Assembly (NCBI RefSeq): GCF_040267685.1
Contig: NZ_CP158367.1
Location: 2,232,001-2,296,000 of the forward strand
Length of the DNA: 64,000 bases
Direction of reading: 5' to 3'
Source of the DNA: Proteinivorax tanatarense
Lineage (GTDB): Bacteria > Bacillota > Proteinivoracia > Proteinivoracales > Proteinivoracaceae
Part shown: in pieces, positions 27,388 through 37,134 of the stretch
How positions within the stretch are numbered: position 1 is the stretch's first letter
How the letters are laid out: every line of letters starts with the position of its first letter
Program-made: the position numbers and the translations under genes
The notes under the pieces: generated by a model
The model's database searches: none
What the model was told of the DNA's origin: nothing
The model's input: only the letters and a program-made list of their open reading frames with translations

Positions 27388-27846
27388 GTGGATTATAAGG
27401 ACAAAGCAATTTTAAATATCATCCAGCATAATTTTCCAATAAATAATAGACCTTACCTAGAAATTGCCGCTAAACTTGATTTAACGGAAGAAGAAGTTTT
27501 AAGTAGAATAGGACGTCTAAAAAATAAAGGGCTTATCAGACGTATAGGGGCAATTTTTGACTCTAAAAAGCTAGGGTATAAAAGTACCTTATGCGCCTTA
27601 AAAACTGATAATGAACATGTAGAAAAGGTTTCTAACTTTGTAAATAGTTATCCCGGAGTAACTCATAATTATTTAAGAGATCACCACTTCAATATTTGGT
27701 TTACGTTAATAAGCTCTTCAGATGAAGAAATGGAAAGGATTTTAATTGAAATTGAAAAAGCACCTGATGTAATAGATCTTATTAATCTTCCGGCTAAAAA
27801 ACTTTTTAAGCTAAATGTTAATTTTCAAATCAAGGAGAGAGAATAA
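27388..27846 (+). CDS. ahbA: siroheme decarboxylase subunit, Lrp/AsnC fold
   Basis: 152 residues; the GTG start directly follows the ahbD stop. N-terminal winged HTH (LTEEEVLSRIGRLKNKGLIRRIGAI), then the AsnC-type sensor fold with HNYLRDHHFNIWFTL near 90-105. In the Ahb/Nir families such pairs are enzymes decarboxylating siroheme, not regulators. I assign A rather than B from the NIWFTL-type motif and gene order; the A/B labels could be swapped. Confidence 0.8.
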   Translation: MDYKDKAILNIIQHNFPINNRPYLEIAAKLDLTEEEVLSRIGRLKNKGLIRRIGAIFDSKKLGYKSTLCALKTDNEHVEKVSNFVNSYPGVTHNYLRDHHFNIWFTLISSSDEEMERILIEIEKAPDVIDLINLPAKKLFKLNVNFQIKERE

Positions 27847-28316
27847 TGATAATAAGTGATTTAGACAAAAAAATAATAAGGGAACTTCAAGATGATCTTC
27901 CCTTATCGCCCCACCCTTTTAAAGACCTTGCTAAAAAGCTTAACGTTCCTGAGTCATTTCTCCTAGACAAAATCCAAAAATATAAAAAAGAGGGCTTTAT
28001 TAGAAGGGTAGGAGCTGCTGTTAAACATAGAAACATAGGATATAAAGCAAACGCTATGGTAGTTTGGAAAGTAGAATCTCATCTAACTGAGAAAGTAGGA
28101 GCTAAAATTGCAAAATTTAGCCAAGTATCGCACTGCTATGAAAGACCCACTCTGCCTCAATGGCATTACAACATATTTTCTATGATTCACGCCAAAAATA
28201 AGCAAGAATGCTTTGCTATTGCTGAAAAGATATCTAAATTTGTGGAGGTTGATAAATATCAACTACTATTTAGTACAAAAGAGTTCAAAAAAACTAGCAT
28301 GAAATATTTCAGTTAG
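27846..28316 (+). CDS. ahbB: siroheme decarboxylase subunit, Lrp/AsnC fold
   Basis: 156 residues, starting one base into the previous stop (TAATG), so the two subunits are coupled. HTH at about 20-60; the ligand region reads YERPTLPQWHYNIFSMIHA, where a His such as His107 could bind the siroheme iron. Together with its partner it removes the C12 and C18 acetate carboxyls of siroheme. Last gene of the ahb operon; no obvious terminator in the 150 bases that follow. Confidence 0.8.
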   Translation: MIISDLDKKIIRELQDDLPLSPHPFKDLAKKLNVPESFLLDKIQKYKKEGFIRRVGAAVKHRNIGYKANAMVVWKVESHLTEKVGAKIAKFSQVSHCYERPTLPQWHYNIFSMIHAKNKQECFAIAEKISKFVEVDKYQLLFSTKEFKKTSMKYFS

Positions 28317-28469
28317 TATTTTTTTCTACTTACTTCAAAAAAACTGACATTTTTGTTAGGTTTTTTAACTCTATTTTCCTGTATGACAACATTATGGGTG
28401 GGTTTTGTCATAAACTTTCAGTAGGTTTTCAGACCTCTTTTTAGATCCCTTAGTTAGATATTTATGTTA

Positions 28470-28772
28470 TCATTTGTGCTTTTTCATTTGATAAATTTCT
28501 TTAGTTGCTTTTGTTTGTTCATATAAACCTATCTGTATATATCCAATTACGGCACCTACAATAAAACCTGCTATAGAAAATTCGATTATCACAAGACTAA
28601 GCAGTGCAGCTGAAAATACTACAATCCATGGAATTAAGTTATTGTCTAAATCTGTATGCTCCTTTAGCATATATCCTAACACCCATACTCCAGCAAAAGT
28701 TAGAAGCATTGGATCCTTCATAATATCTACTAAAAGTTCAATCATAATTTGTAAGTCTGAAGGTTCTGGCAT
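28470..28772 (-). CDS. phage holin-like small membrane protein (orphan)
   Basis: 100 residues, three hydrophobic segments, with VWVLGYMLKEHTDLDNNLIPWIV resembling the Hol44/phage_holin_5 group and a basic tail (KMKKHK-like). Holins make holes for endolysins, but no endolysin or other phage gene is near, so it may be a domesticated or relic gene. The ATG follows GGGAGAGGAG. Confidence 0.7.
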   Translation of the reverse strand: MPEPSDLQIMIELLVDIMKDPMLLTFAGVWVLGYMLKEHTDLDNNLIPWIVVFSAALLSLVIIEFSIAGFIVGAVIGYIQIGLYEQTKATKEIYQMKKHK

Positions 28773-28941
28773 GGTACTCCTCTCCCTTATCTTTTTTTAC
28801 ATTTATATTTGTAAAGCTGAGAAGTATACCACAACAGAAATGAAAATAGATATTTCAAGAGGAATCTTTCTTCAAATAACTTTTAACTTCTGCTATTAAA
28901 AATCCAATAGCGTGAATGGTTTCCTTCACGCTATTGCTATA

Positions 28942-29531
28942 TTAGTTAGGAGCAATTACACCGCTCATCCTTATAACCTCTATTCCCCTATCTTCTATAG
29001 CGGTAATAAGTTCGTTAATACCTACAGAATCAGATGCCATATGACCTGCCACTATTATATTACCTATATTTTGCTTTCTCACTGCTTTAAGTACATTTTC
29101 AGGCATATGCATACATACTAATGTTCCAACACCTGCTTCAAAGTAAGCTCTGGCAACTTTTTCTCCTCCATCTGTACCACCAGACATGTTTACAAAAACT
29201 TTGCCGGCAAAATCATCTTTAGCGCCTACGCGTATTTTAGGTTTTGCTAAAGTATTTTTATATTCTGGCATTTCTTCTAAAAGCTTAGTAACATCATCTA
29301 GTGTTGTTTTTTTATTGTCCCTAAGCCCTTTATCCAAATGATTTTGAACCTTAAAATATCTGTGGGAGTGTGCACCACCATAAATGGCATTTTCAAAAGC
29401 TTAGCAGCGGAAGCAACTCTATCATAATTTGCTACATGAAGCCTTCTTTCCACCTGATCTTTTGTTTCTGATACCGCTTTTTGTGCTTTGTTAATTGGCA
29501 GCATGGGGAGGGACCTTTGTAATGATGACAA
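28942..29531 (-). pseudogene. decayed NIF3-like metal-centre protein gene
   Basis: Two overlapping frames join into one NIF3/NGG1p-interacting-factor-like protein. The upstream piece (29298-29531) gives AQKAVSE, RRLHVANYDRV and FMVVHTPTD; the downstream piece (28942-29337) gives KVFVNMSGGTDGG, GVGTLVCMHM and AGHMASDSVGIN. The frame changes just after HTPTD, near 29340, and the N-terminal third with the first metal-binding histidines is absent. Frameshift plus truncation make a functional product unlikely. Confidence 0.7.
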
Positions 29532-29591
29532 ATGTCCTTATACTTTGATATGTGTCCTTTTTTTATAAACATAACCAATAGAAAACTTATA

Positions 29592-30089
29592 TTACTTTAC
29601 AGGTATATATACGTCCATATAATGAACGCCGTCTTTATCGTATTCTTCTTCAAATGCAATTCTGTTCTCCCATGTTGTGGTTTTATATTCTCCACTATTT
29701 ACAAACTCCATCAAAATTTCATAACCCTTTGGTATTTTATCAAACGAACTACTGTGGGGATCTGTTATTGTTAAGGTTGCATAGATATCTTCATTAAAAT
29801 AATCCATTGATACTTTTCCATACTCAGCATTAAAGTTTTCTGGAATAATGTATGCACTAACATAACCGCGGAGTCCATACTGCTCTGTTTGCTGTTTAGA
29901 AACAAACGGAAAATCCCAACCTATTCTTCTTGGTATATAATTTTTTAATTTCAGTAGCCCGCTTTCTTTTGCCCATTTATCCATATAAAAAATTGCATCT
30001 TGTTCCGGATTAGAACTAATAACTACATATTTCGCAACTTTCATCTTTGGTACTTTTACAATAGCGATTTCACTATATATGTTTTCCAT
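29592..30089 (-). CDS. GyrI-like small-molecule-binding protein
   Basis: 165-residue stand-alone effector-binding domain of the GyrI/Rob/BmrR fold. It begins IYSEIAIVKVPKMKVAKYVV and ends with a strand MDVYIPVK, the pattern of family members, with TENRIAF-like helix in between. It lies 32 bases downstream of an AraC regulator with the same kind of C-terminal domain, probably in one operon. Ligand unknown; such proteins bind hydrophobic cations or drugs. Confidence 0.75.
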   Translation of the reverse strand: MENIYSEIAIVKVPKMKVAKYVVISSNPEQDAIFYMDKWAKESGLLKLKNYIPRRIGWDFPFVSKQQTEQYGLRGYVSAYIIPENFNAEYGKVSMDYFNEDIYATLTITDPHSSSFDKIPKGYEILMEFVNSGEYKTTTWENRIAFEEEYDKDGVHYMDVYIPVK

Positions 30090-30121
30090 TTTATTATCCC
30101 CTCAAATTTATTTGCACTCCC

Positions 30122-31060
30122 TTATTCGCTCTTATTGCAAACATTTTCCATGGGAACAGGAATAACCCATATTTCCATATAAGCTAGCTCTTCAGTGGCT
30201 TTGAAATACTTTTCTACTGAAAAAGGCTGTGTTGTAAGGCCTCGTTTTGCCAACCATGTACCCAATAGATAGTTCATAGCTTTACCCAACGCTGAAGTGG
30301 TAAGTTCATCAAAATTTTCCGCTTCAAAACAACATACCACATAATCTGCTGCAGGCAACTCCCATGCAGTTAACTCATTATTGGAAGATGTATTTGATTT
30401 AGCTGAACCACCAGCAAAGTAAGTAAATGTCCCCTTCTCTGTATCATCCATCATGGATACCCCAACCTCTATACCATGGGATGACAAACTCGAAATATCG
30501 CTCTTACGTTTGTGGAACGAATCCCACAGCTGACCAGGCACATCAACTCCCGCAGCTTCTCCTACTGGCGCTTGCGATATAGACACTTGAGCTGAAAGCC
30601 CTATATATTTTTCAGGTACATTCAGCTTCTTTCTCTTTATTTCCAAAACTATACTGTCAGTAATCAGTGGAACATTTTCATCAATCATTGTATAATTTAG
30701 CAACAGTTCCGGCTTGGAAATATGATTTAGACGAACAGGAGCAGTCCGATATTTATCCGGTGTCATTCCATACACATCCTTAAAAGAGCGGGTAAATGTT
30801 TCGTGGGAAGAAAAACCAAAATCCAATGCAATATCAATAATTCTTTTATCCCCATCCTCTCTCAAAACTTCTGAAGCTTTAGCAAGGCGGCGAAGCTTTA
30901 TATATTGGTTCACCGTCAATTTTACTAAACGCTTAAATAAGCGCTGAAAATAAAACTGTGAAAGACCAGCCATGTTCGCTAGTGTTTCAATCTTAATTTC
31001 TTCAGACATATTTTCCTCAATGTAATCTACCGTTTTTTGTATTTGTTCCCATGCGTGCAT
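30122..31060 (-). CDS. AraC-family regulator with GyrI-like effector domain
   Basis: 312 residues from ATG 31060, which lies 8 bases after AAGGAGG. Two HTH motifs at the N-terminus (LANMAGLSQFYFQRLFKRL and IALDFGFSSHETFTRSFK) are followed by a GyrI-like ligand domain (about 125-305) ending MEIWVIPV. Domain order HTH then ligand domain matches Rob-type regulators. Likely controls itself and the GyrI-like gene after it. Confidence 0.88.
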   Translation of the reverse strand: MHAWEQIQKTVDYIEENMSEEIKIETLANMAGLSQFYFQRLFKRLVKLTVNQYIKLRRLAKASEVLREDGDKRIIDIALDFGFSSHETFTRSFKDVYGMTPDKYRTAPVRLNHISKPELLLNYTMIDENVPLITDSIVLEIKRKKLNVPEKYIGLSAQVSISQAPVGEAAGVDVPGQLWDSFHKRKSDISSLSSHGIEVGVSMMDDTEKGTFTYFAGGSAKSNTSSNNELTAWELPAADYVVCCFEAENFDELTTSALGKAMNYLLGTWLAKRGLTTQPFSVEKYFKATEELAYMEIWVIPVPMENVCNKSE

Positions 31061-31147
31061 TATAAGCACCTCCTTACTAACAAGATACCATCAACCTTTA
31101 CATTATACTTGACCGCCAATGCCTTTTTTGAAAATCATATTGATATT

Positions 31148-31261
31148 TTACTTTTTTGTAGCTAAACTGCGCATAAATTCTACAAATTCTCTAGAGTTAT
31201 CATAAAAAATATAATCTGAAACATAATATTTTTCTTTTAGCGTTTCTGGATTCTTAACCTT
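31148..31261 (-). pseudogene. coding remnant of unknown family
   Basis: Within an otherwise featureless 750-base AT-rich gap (31061-31813) a minus-strand open stretch reads KNPETLKEKYYVSDYIF then YDNSREFVEFMRSLATKK and stops at 31148. It has protein-like composition but no start and a stop just upstream. I do not recognise the family. Confidence 0.3.
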
Positions 31262-31813
31262 TCATACTCCATTTACTTAAAACTATTCCTTCATTTGAAC
31301 AAGGCTAGCTACGGTATTTTTTATATTAATTATTTCCCAGCTCCATTATACGCTATAACACTAAATATTTCAGCTTTATCCCTTTGAAATTTGAATTTTC
31401 TTGCTATAAATCACCTAACTAAAGTCACTGTCAATAAAAGCAACAATAACACAGTTTAATATTTTTTTATGCAATCTTATAAAATCCCACCTAAAGGTTT
31501 AAAGTCCGATTATTTTATATCTAACCAACCTCATTCTATTGGGCAGCACTAAATAGGTACTATCTTCCTTTTTACAAATACTTATTCTCACTATAAAAAC
31601 GACGAAATTTAAACATTGTAGTATTGTAAGCCCCCTATATTTTTGCTAGTTCTTCTAGTGCTTGTGGTTAAATACGAGAAAAATTAATAATATTATCATA
31701 AAGTTTTCAAGTATATCATAAAAATATATCTGCTTTACTTGCTTTTTTTCTTTTTTTAAAAGTTTTGCCATTTGTAGAATTGTTTGTGATGGGATATTTC
31801 AATTTATTTTATT

Positions 31814-31847
31814 AAAAAAGAACGGATAGTTTTTTTACTACCCGTTC
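31814..31847 (-). terminator. terminator of the chemoreceptor gene
   Basis: Minus strand GAACGGGTAGT and ACTATCCGTTC form 11 pairs (one G-U) followed by T6, 17 bases after the stop. Confidence 0.85.
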
Positions 31848-31863
31848 GACTTATATAACAAAT

Positions 31864-33960
31864 TTATACCTTAAATTCATCTACATAATTGTTCAACTCG
31901 TCCGTTAATTGGTTCAATTTTTCACTATCCCCCTTTAATTCTTCAATGTCCTGTTTTTGTTCATTCATCATTGAGGTCGTCTCCTCAGTACTTGCCGTAG
32001 TTTCTTCCGATACTGCTGAGATATTTGTTATTGCCTCTAATATCTCAGATTTACTTTGTTCAATTACTTGTGATTTTTCATCTACAACCATCACTTTTTC
32101 CTTTAAAGAAATAAAAGAATCATTAATGGTTTCAAAAATCTTTGAGGATTCGCTAATGCTTTTAAATTGTTGTTTTTGAGAGGTGCTAACTTCAGACATT
32201 CGCTCCACTGCAGTATTAGAATTTTCCATAACTCTCTTAATAGATTTTGTAATATCCTTCGTCGCGTCCCCTGTTTGTTCAGCTAATTTTCTGATTTCTC
32301 CTGCTACTACAGCAAATCCTTTACCTTGTTGTCCTGCCCGTGCCGCTTCAATTGAAGCGTTTAAAGCAAGCAAATTGGTTTGGCCTGCTATATCATCTAT
32401 TATAGAGGTAATTCCACTAATATTTTCTACTGATTGATTTACTTCATCTACTGCTTGGGAAATATCTTGAGATCTTTCCATTGTAATATGTGTTTTTTCA
32501 TTAAGATCATTTAATATCACCATGCCTTTAGAAGAAACCTTTTGTGTACTTTCTGCAATCCCTGTAACCTCTTCTATAAGATTTGTCGTGTCATCAATGA
32601 TTTCTCCGAGCAATGTAGTTTTTATAACAATCTCTTCAATATCTTCTGATTGCTTGCTATGTGCAGCAGCGATTTCTTCTACCACACGATTTACATTGGA
32701 AATAGATTGAACACTGTTGTTTGTTACTTTAAACATATTCGTCGCACTCTCATCAACTATTTCTGAAGATTTTTTTACATTATCAATCAATCTTTTCATT
32801 TTATCAATCATATGATCAAAATTCTGTGAAAGCGTTCCTATTTCATCCTGTGTATCTAGACCACTATTTTGTGTTAAATCACCTTCTTCCACTTTAGTAA
32901 TTACCTCTAATAAACGATTAATAGGTGTTTTTATGCTTTTTTGAATAAAATAAATTAAGCCAATAATCAATACTAAAGCTAAACCAATAACGCCCAAGTT
33001 TACATAAAGATTTTGTCGATAATCTTGTAGTATTTGTGCTTCTGGAGTTAAATGTACCATGAACCATCGATTATCTTCACTTAAAAACTCAATTGGCACA
33101 TGAGATATCAGTTGTTCGCCTTGAAACCATGGTGTATCATCAAAATACACAAAAGGTTCTTCTTGTTTTACCATTTTTTTCATAACCGTAGTATTTACTA
33201 AGTTATCTTCTTTAATACTATTAAAACTAGATCCAATAACTGCTCCCGACTCTGTAACCATTGCACTTTCAACATCATATATTGTATGAGTAAGATCTTC
33301 TTGTAACATTCCTTCTATTTCTGTCAAAGCTACATCTGCAGTTACAACACCAATAAACCTACCTTGATTTAATATGGGGTAAGAGATAGTGAACATCATA
33401 ATTTCTTCTCCTCCAACCGGATAAAGATACGGATCAGTAACAATTGGTTGCGAGGTTTTTTGAGGAATAATATACCAATCTCCATCTCCTTCTACATCAT
33501 AACCTTCTAGTGGCTCCACGATCACTTGTTTTTCTTCTAACGAAATATAAGGAATAAACCTTCCTTGTTCATCAGACCCTAGCTCTCTTTGATTTCGATA
33601 CATTCGATCATTTTGGTCAAAAGCATTAGATTCAAATCCAATTCCATGTCCGACAATACTAGGATTTTGTTTTAAACTTGTTGCTAATAGTTCAATTGCT
33701 CCTTCACGGCTAAGTTCTTGACGTTCAATTAATTTTCCAAAGTCTTGCGCATAACCCTGAACTAATGCTTCAATTCGTTGAAATTCTCGCTCATATTCTG
33801 CTGATTGTAAAATAGTTTCTGATAAGCTATTATCCTTTGCTCTTTCAATATCACTATTACGCATTGTTAAGATAAAGTTTGATTGCAATATTAAATTTAT
33901 ACCAACAATCACTACTGCTAGTAAGACCACTTTATGAATTAGTTTCATATTCTTAAACAT
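31864..33960 (-). CDS. methyl-accepting chemotaxis protein with dCache sensor
   Basis: 698 residues: first membrane helix about 8-30, extracellular double-Cache-like sensor 35-315 ([19 protein letters not shown]), second helix 319-340, HAMP 341-395, and the signalling hairpin with the tip motif around [20 protein letters not shown] near 520. It transmits ligand binding to CheA/CheW. Its place next to the end of the ethanolamine operon suggests, but does not show, a related ligand. The ATG follows AAAGGAG. Confidence 0.93.
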   Translation of the reverse strand: MFKNMKLIHKVVLLAVVIVGINLILQSNFILTMRNSDIERAKDNSLSETILQSAEYEREFQRIEALVQGYAQDFGKLIERQELSREGAIELLATSLKQNPSIVGHGIGFESNAFDQNDRMYRNQRELGSDEQGRFIPYISLEEKQVIVEPLEGYDVEGDGDWYIIPQKTSQPIVTDPYLYPVGGEEIMMFTISYPILNQGRFIGVVTADVALTEIEGMLQEDLTHTIYDVESAMVTESGAVIGSSFNSIKEDNLVNTTVMKKMVKQEEPFVYFDDTPWFQGEQLISHVPIEFLSEDNRWFMVHLTPEAQILQDYRQNLYVNLGVIGLALVLIIGLIYFIQKSIKTPINRLLEVITKVEEGDLTQNSGLDTQDEIGTLSQNFDHMIDKMKRLIDNVKKSSEIVDESATNMFKVTNNSVQSISNVNRVVEEIAAAHSKQSEDIEEIVIKTTLLGEIIDDTTNLIEEVTGIAESTQKVSSKGMVILNDLNEKTHITMERSQDISQAVDEVNQSVENISGITSIIDDIAGQTNLLALNASIEAARAGQQGKGFAVVAGEIRKLAEQTGDATKDITKSIKRVMENSNTAVERMSEVSTSQKQQFKSISESSKIFETINDSFISLKEKVMVVDEKSQVIEQSKSEILEAITNISAVSEETTASTEETTSMMNEQKQDIEELKGDSEKLNQLTDELNNYVDEFKV

Positions 33961-34040
33961 CTGTTATACTCCTTTGTTCAATCAATTATGTACTCTTTAG
34001 CTCATTATCTAACTTGCTATCAAATTTCACCCTTGATCGC

Positions 34041-34092
34041 AAAAAAACATCAAGTTTAATTTCATTAAGGAGCCCCCTAATTATTCTTGATG
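34041..34092 (-). terminator. terminator of the eut operon
   Basis: Minus strand outer stem CATCAAG/CTTGATG encloses an inner stem ATTAGGG/TCCTTAAT-type (one G-U) and is followed by T7. It lies 29 bases after eutG. Confidence 0.7.
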
Positions 34093-34120
34093 CTTTCATG
34101 CTTCTATTTTTCTTGAAGTT

Positions 34121-35263
34121 CTAACCCCGATAAGCTTCTTGATAGATCTTTTCTAACTCTTTTGAAGTCACTTTTTTGGGGTTACCCCCTGTACAAATAT
34201 CTTCTAATGCAATTTCTGACATTTCTTTTAATACACACTGAAAATCTTTTTCTTTCACACCTACTTCACTAATCGTTTGAGGAATGTTCATCGCCTCTTT
34301 TAAAACATTGATTCCCTTGATTAAACTTTTCATTCCTTGTTCATTTGTTGTAGCCGGAAACCCAATTTTCTCAGCTAAATGAGCATATTTACTCATAATT
34401 AAAGGATTTTCTTTACTATTAAATTCAATAACATAGGGAAGCAGTAAAGCATTACTTCTACCATGAGGAATCTTAAAATAGCTACCCAGACTATGAGCTA
34501 AGCTATGGTTAATCCCAAGACCTGCATTGTTAAAAGCTATCCCTGCCATACAAGAGGCATTATGCATTTTTTCTCTTGCTTCTAAGTCCCCTCCATTTTC
34601 ATAAGCCTTTAATAAATATTCAAATACAATGGATACACCTTTTTCTACTAACCCATCCGTAAAATCAGATGCTTCTTTTGCTACGTACGCTTCTAAACAA
34701 TGAGTTAAAACATCGATACCAGTATCTGCAGTAATTCCCGACGGAATGCTTTTAGTGAATTCTGCATCTAAAATAGCTACATCCGGAACCATCAAATCGT
34801 CTACAATAGGAAATTTCTTTTGTTTTTCTTTATCCGAAATAACTGAATACGATGTAACCTCAGAACCTGTACCACTAGTTGTCGGAATTGCAATAAAGTG
34901 TGGCTTTTTTATTTTCTCAATACCCATAAGATTTTCTTTCATTTTGAGGCAAAAAAACATGATTGCTTTGGCTGCATCAATGGCTGATCCACCACCTACT
35001 GCAACTAGTACCGTAGGTTTGTTTTTAATAATATGCCTTAATCCTTTATAAACAATATCAAAAGAGGGATCAGGTTCTACTTCAGAAAATATTTCATATT
35101 TTACATCAATGTTTTTGAAAATATCTGTAACTTTATTAACCATTTTCAATTCTAACATTGTGGAATCTGTAACAATACATACTTTTTCTCCTTTTAACTC
35201 TTCTAAAAGCTTTAAAGACCCCATGCCTTGTACAACTTCTGTTTTCTCCTTGAATTTTTTCAT
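34121..35263 (-). CDS. eutG: iron-containing alcohol dehydrogenase EutG
   Basis: Reduces acetaldehyde to ethanol and recycles NADH made by EutE. 380 residues from ATG 35263, which follows AAGGGG and comes 4 bases after the eutH stop; a longer frame would run back into eutH. NAD loop GGGSAIDAAK; TTSGTGSEVTSYSVI; metal-ligand histidines in THCLEAYV, HSLAHSLG and PHGRSNA. Last gene of the operon. Confidence 0.9.
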   Translation of the reverse strand: MKKFKEKTEVVQGMGSLKLLEELKGEKVCIVTDSTMLELKMVNKVTDIFKNIDVKYEIFSEVEPDPSFDIVYKGLRHIIKNKPTVLVAVGGGSAIDAAKAIMFFCLKMKENLMGIEKIKKPHFIAIPTTSGTGSEVTSYSVISDKEKQKKFPIVDDLMVPDVAILDAEFTKSIPSGITADTGIDVLTHCLEAYVAKEASDFTDGLVEKGVSIVFEYLLKAYENGGDLEAREKMHNASCMAGIAFNNAGLGINHSLAHSLGSYFKIPHGRSNALLLPYVIEFNSKENPLIMSKYAHLAEKIGFPATTNEQGMKSLIKGINVLKEAMNIPQTISEVGVKEKDFQCVLKEMSEIALEDICTGGNPKKVTSKELEKIYQEAYRG

Positions 35264-35267
35264 TTTT

Positions 35268-36404
35268 TTACCCCTTATAAATTTGATCTTTATCGGTTGG
35301 ATTAACACACCTTTGTGTCTCAATTTTACCCATCGTTTTATTTGCAATAAATAGGGCTACCATTACCGCCGTAACTCCTCCAGCCATTTTCCCTACAACC
35401 ATTGGGAAAATCATTTCTTGATTTACACCTGCTGTAAAACCAAGATGATCACCTAAAACAAAAGAAGCCGATACAGCAAAAGCTACGTTAATAATTTTGC
35501 CTCGAGCATCCATATCTTTCATCAGACCAAACATTGGAATACTATTAGCTAAGGTAGCTACCATTCCTGCTGCTGCTACATCACCCATGCCTAGTACTTT
35601 CCCCATTTTCATCAATGGTTTACTAAATACTTTTGTCACCACATAAACCATTGGAAATGCTCCAGCTAACATAATTGCAATTTCTCCTACGATTTCAATT
35701 CCATCGGTCACTGGTGCCATTCCTGGAATCACAACAAATCCAGTAAGTGTTTCTACAATAATTGCTGCAAGTCCAATAGTAATCACAGTTACTACGCCTC
35801 TGCCAAAAATAGTAAAGCCTTTGATCATCTTTTCAGGGATTTTCCATAAACCTAATGATAATAGTAAAGACACGATAATAATTGGAACTAAATTTTTTAT
35901 AATCATCACTAAATCAAACCCTGCAATTAATCCACCTACTAAAGCACCAAAAGGAATCGTAATAAGACCTGCTAATACACCTGTTGCTAAAAATTTATGG
36001 TCTTCTTTTTCAATAATTCCTAAAGCTACAGGAATAGTAAATACAATCGTTGGTCCCATCATTGCGCCAACAATTAAGCCAGCAAATAAACCAGTTTCTG
36101 GAGTTTGTGCCAACTCCATAGCAAGAGGGTATCCCCCCATATCATTTGCCAATAATGTTGTTGCAAACATGGCAGGATCTGCTCCTAAAAATTCATATAC
36201 GGGAACAACAATGGGTTCTAAAATTTTTGCTAATACTGGTGCTAAAGATACTACCCCTACCATAGCCACTGCTAAAGATCCCATAGCCATAATTCCCTCG
36301 TCGAATTTTTCTCCTAATCCATATTTATTACCAATAATTTTATCTAAAGCTCCAAGGATCATAAAAAATACCATAATATAAACAATAATGTCATTAATAC
36401 TCAT
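35268..36404 (-). CDS. eutH: ethanolamine transporter EutH
   Basis: 378 residues from ATG 36404 (AGAGAGGTG upstream), about ten membrane helices. Family signatures include ALDKIIGNKYGLGEKFDEGI at the start, MALGS-like hydrophobic blocks and LANDMGGYPLAMELA near 110. Facilitates ethanolamine entry, important when little free base is present. It sits before eutG and after a 440-base stretch that carries a dead gene remnant. Confidence 0.94.
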   Translation of the reverse strand: MSINDIIVYIMVFFMILGALDKIIGNKYGLGEKFDEGIMAMGSLAVAMVGVVSLAPVLAKILEPIVVPVYEFLGADPAMFATTLLANDMGGYPLAMELAQTPETGLFAGLIVGAMMGPTIVFTIPVALGIIEKEDHKFLATGVLAGLITIPFGALVGGLIAGFDLVMIIKNLVPIIIVSLLLSLGLWKIPEKMIKGFTIFGRGVVTVITIGLAAIIVETLTGFVVIPGMAPVTDGIEIVGEIAIMLAGAFPMVYVVTKVFSKPLMKMGKVLGMGDVAAAGMVATLANSIPMFGLMKDMDARGKIINVAFAVSASFVLGDHLGFTAGVNQEMIFPMVVGKMAGGVTAVMVALFIANKTMGKIETQRCVNPTDKDQIYKG

Positions 36405-36559
36405 ATCAATCACCTCTCTAGTCTAGTTTTATAACGATTATAATAATTTTTCAATTGACTCTTTTTCTTGACGAAGGTATTATACTTTTTTGTATAAGCA
36501 CTCATATTTCTTGTCCAATTTTAGAATCTCTTTTAATGACTTCTTGATTACAGCTTAAT

Positions 36560-36770
36560 AATGTAATGGTGGGTTTACCAACAATAAAAACCCTAAACAA
36601 ATTTATATTAAATGATTTCATCGCTGCAACTGTTGTAATATCTGAACCCTTTTTCAATTAACTTTTTAAATTTCACCATTGCTACTATAGGTGATATCCC
36701 ATAGGACAAGCAAGCACTTCACAAACTCCACATTTACAACATAATAATGCTTCTTTAAATACTTCTTTTT
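36560..36770 (-). pseudogene. remnant of a PduS/RnfC-like Fe-S cobalamin reductase
   Basis: The gap 36405-36856 between eutN and eutH carries on the minus strand (36698-36757) the peptide KEALLCCKCGVCEVLACPMG, a ferredoxin-type cysteine motif like that of PduS, followed after a frame change by SPIVAMVKFKKLIEKGFRYY. Several stops and shifts break the frame. The position inside a eut operon fits a lost cobalamin reductase. Limits are approximate. Confidence 0.55.
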
Positions 36771-36856
36771 ATTGATTATCTACAGGCTTCAACAACCCTG
36801 GCCTAAAAAATCTTTTCCCAAATATCTATTTTGCCGCTCCTTGCTTATGCTTTGTT

Positions 36857-37120
36857 TTAGGATGTAACTTCTACTTCATCAATAATCCCAACTACAGTAG
36901 CATCCACAGCTACATGATTTTTTCCCAGAGCTTTTCTTGCAGCATTTCCATTAGCAATTAAAACACAGTCTCCAAAACCAGCGCCTACTGCATCTGCTGC
37001 TACAAAAGTATCTTCCTGATTTTTTTGACTTTTTTTCTGAATTACCAATAGTTTTAAACCATTTAAGGTCTCATCTTTTTTTGTAGCCCAAACATTTCCT
37101 ACTACTTTTCCGATAATCAA
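36857..37120 (-). CDS. eutN: microcompartment vertex protein EutN
   Basis: 87-residue EutN/CcmL pentamer protein capping shell vertices. Begins MIIGKVVGNVWATKKDETLNG and has GAGFGDCVLIANGNAARKA, the family core. Minus strand, 14 bases after the eut hypothetical gene. Confidence 0.93.
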   Translation of the reverse strand: MIIGKVVGNVWATKKDETLNGLKLLVIQKKSQKNQEDTFVAADAVGAGFGDCVLIANGNAARKALGKNHVAVDATVVGIIDEVEVTS

Positions 37121-37134
37121 TCGAATCTTCCTCT

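Noticed and set aside
28470..28772. Prophage region
   Set aside because: Only one holin-like gene; no integrase, capsid, tail or lysin genes nearby.
35821..36381. 186-codon ORF opposite eutH
   Set aside because: Shadow of a strongly conserved transporter gene; composition is that of the reverse of hydrophobic codons.
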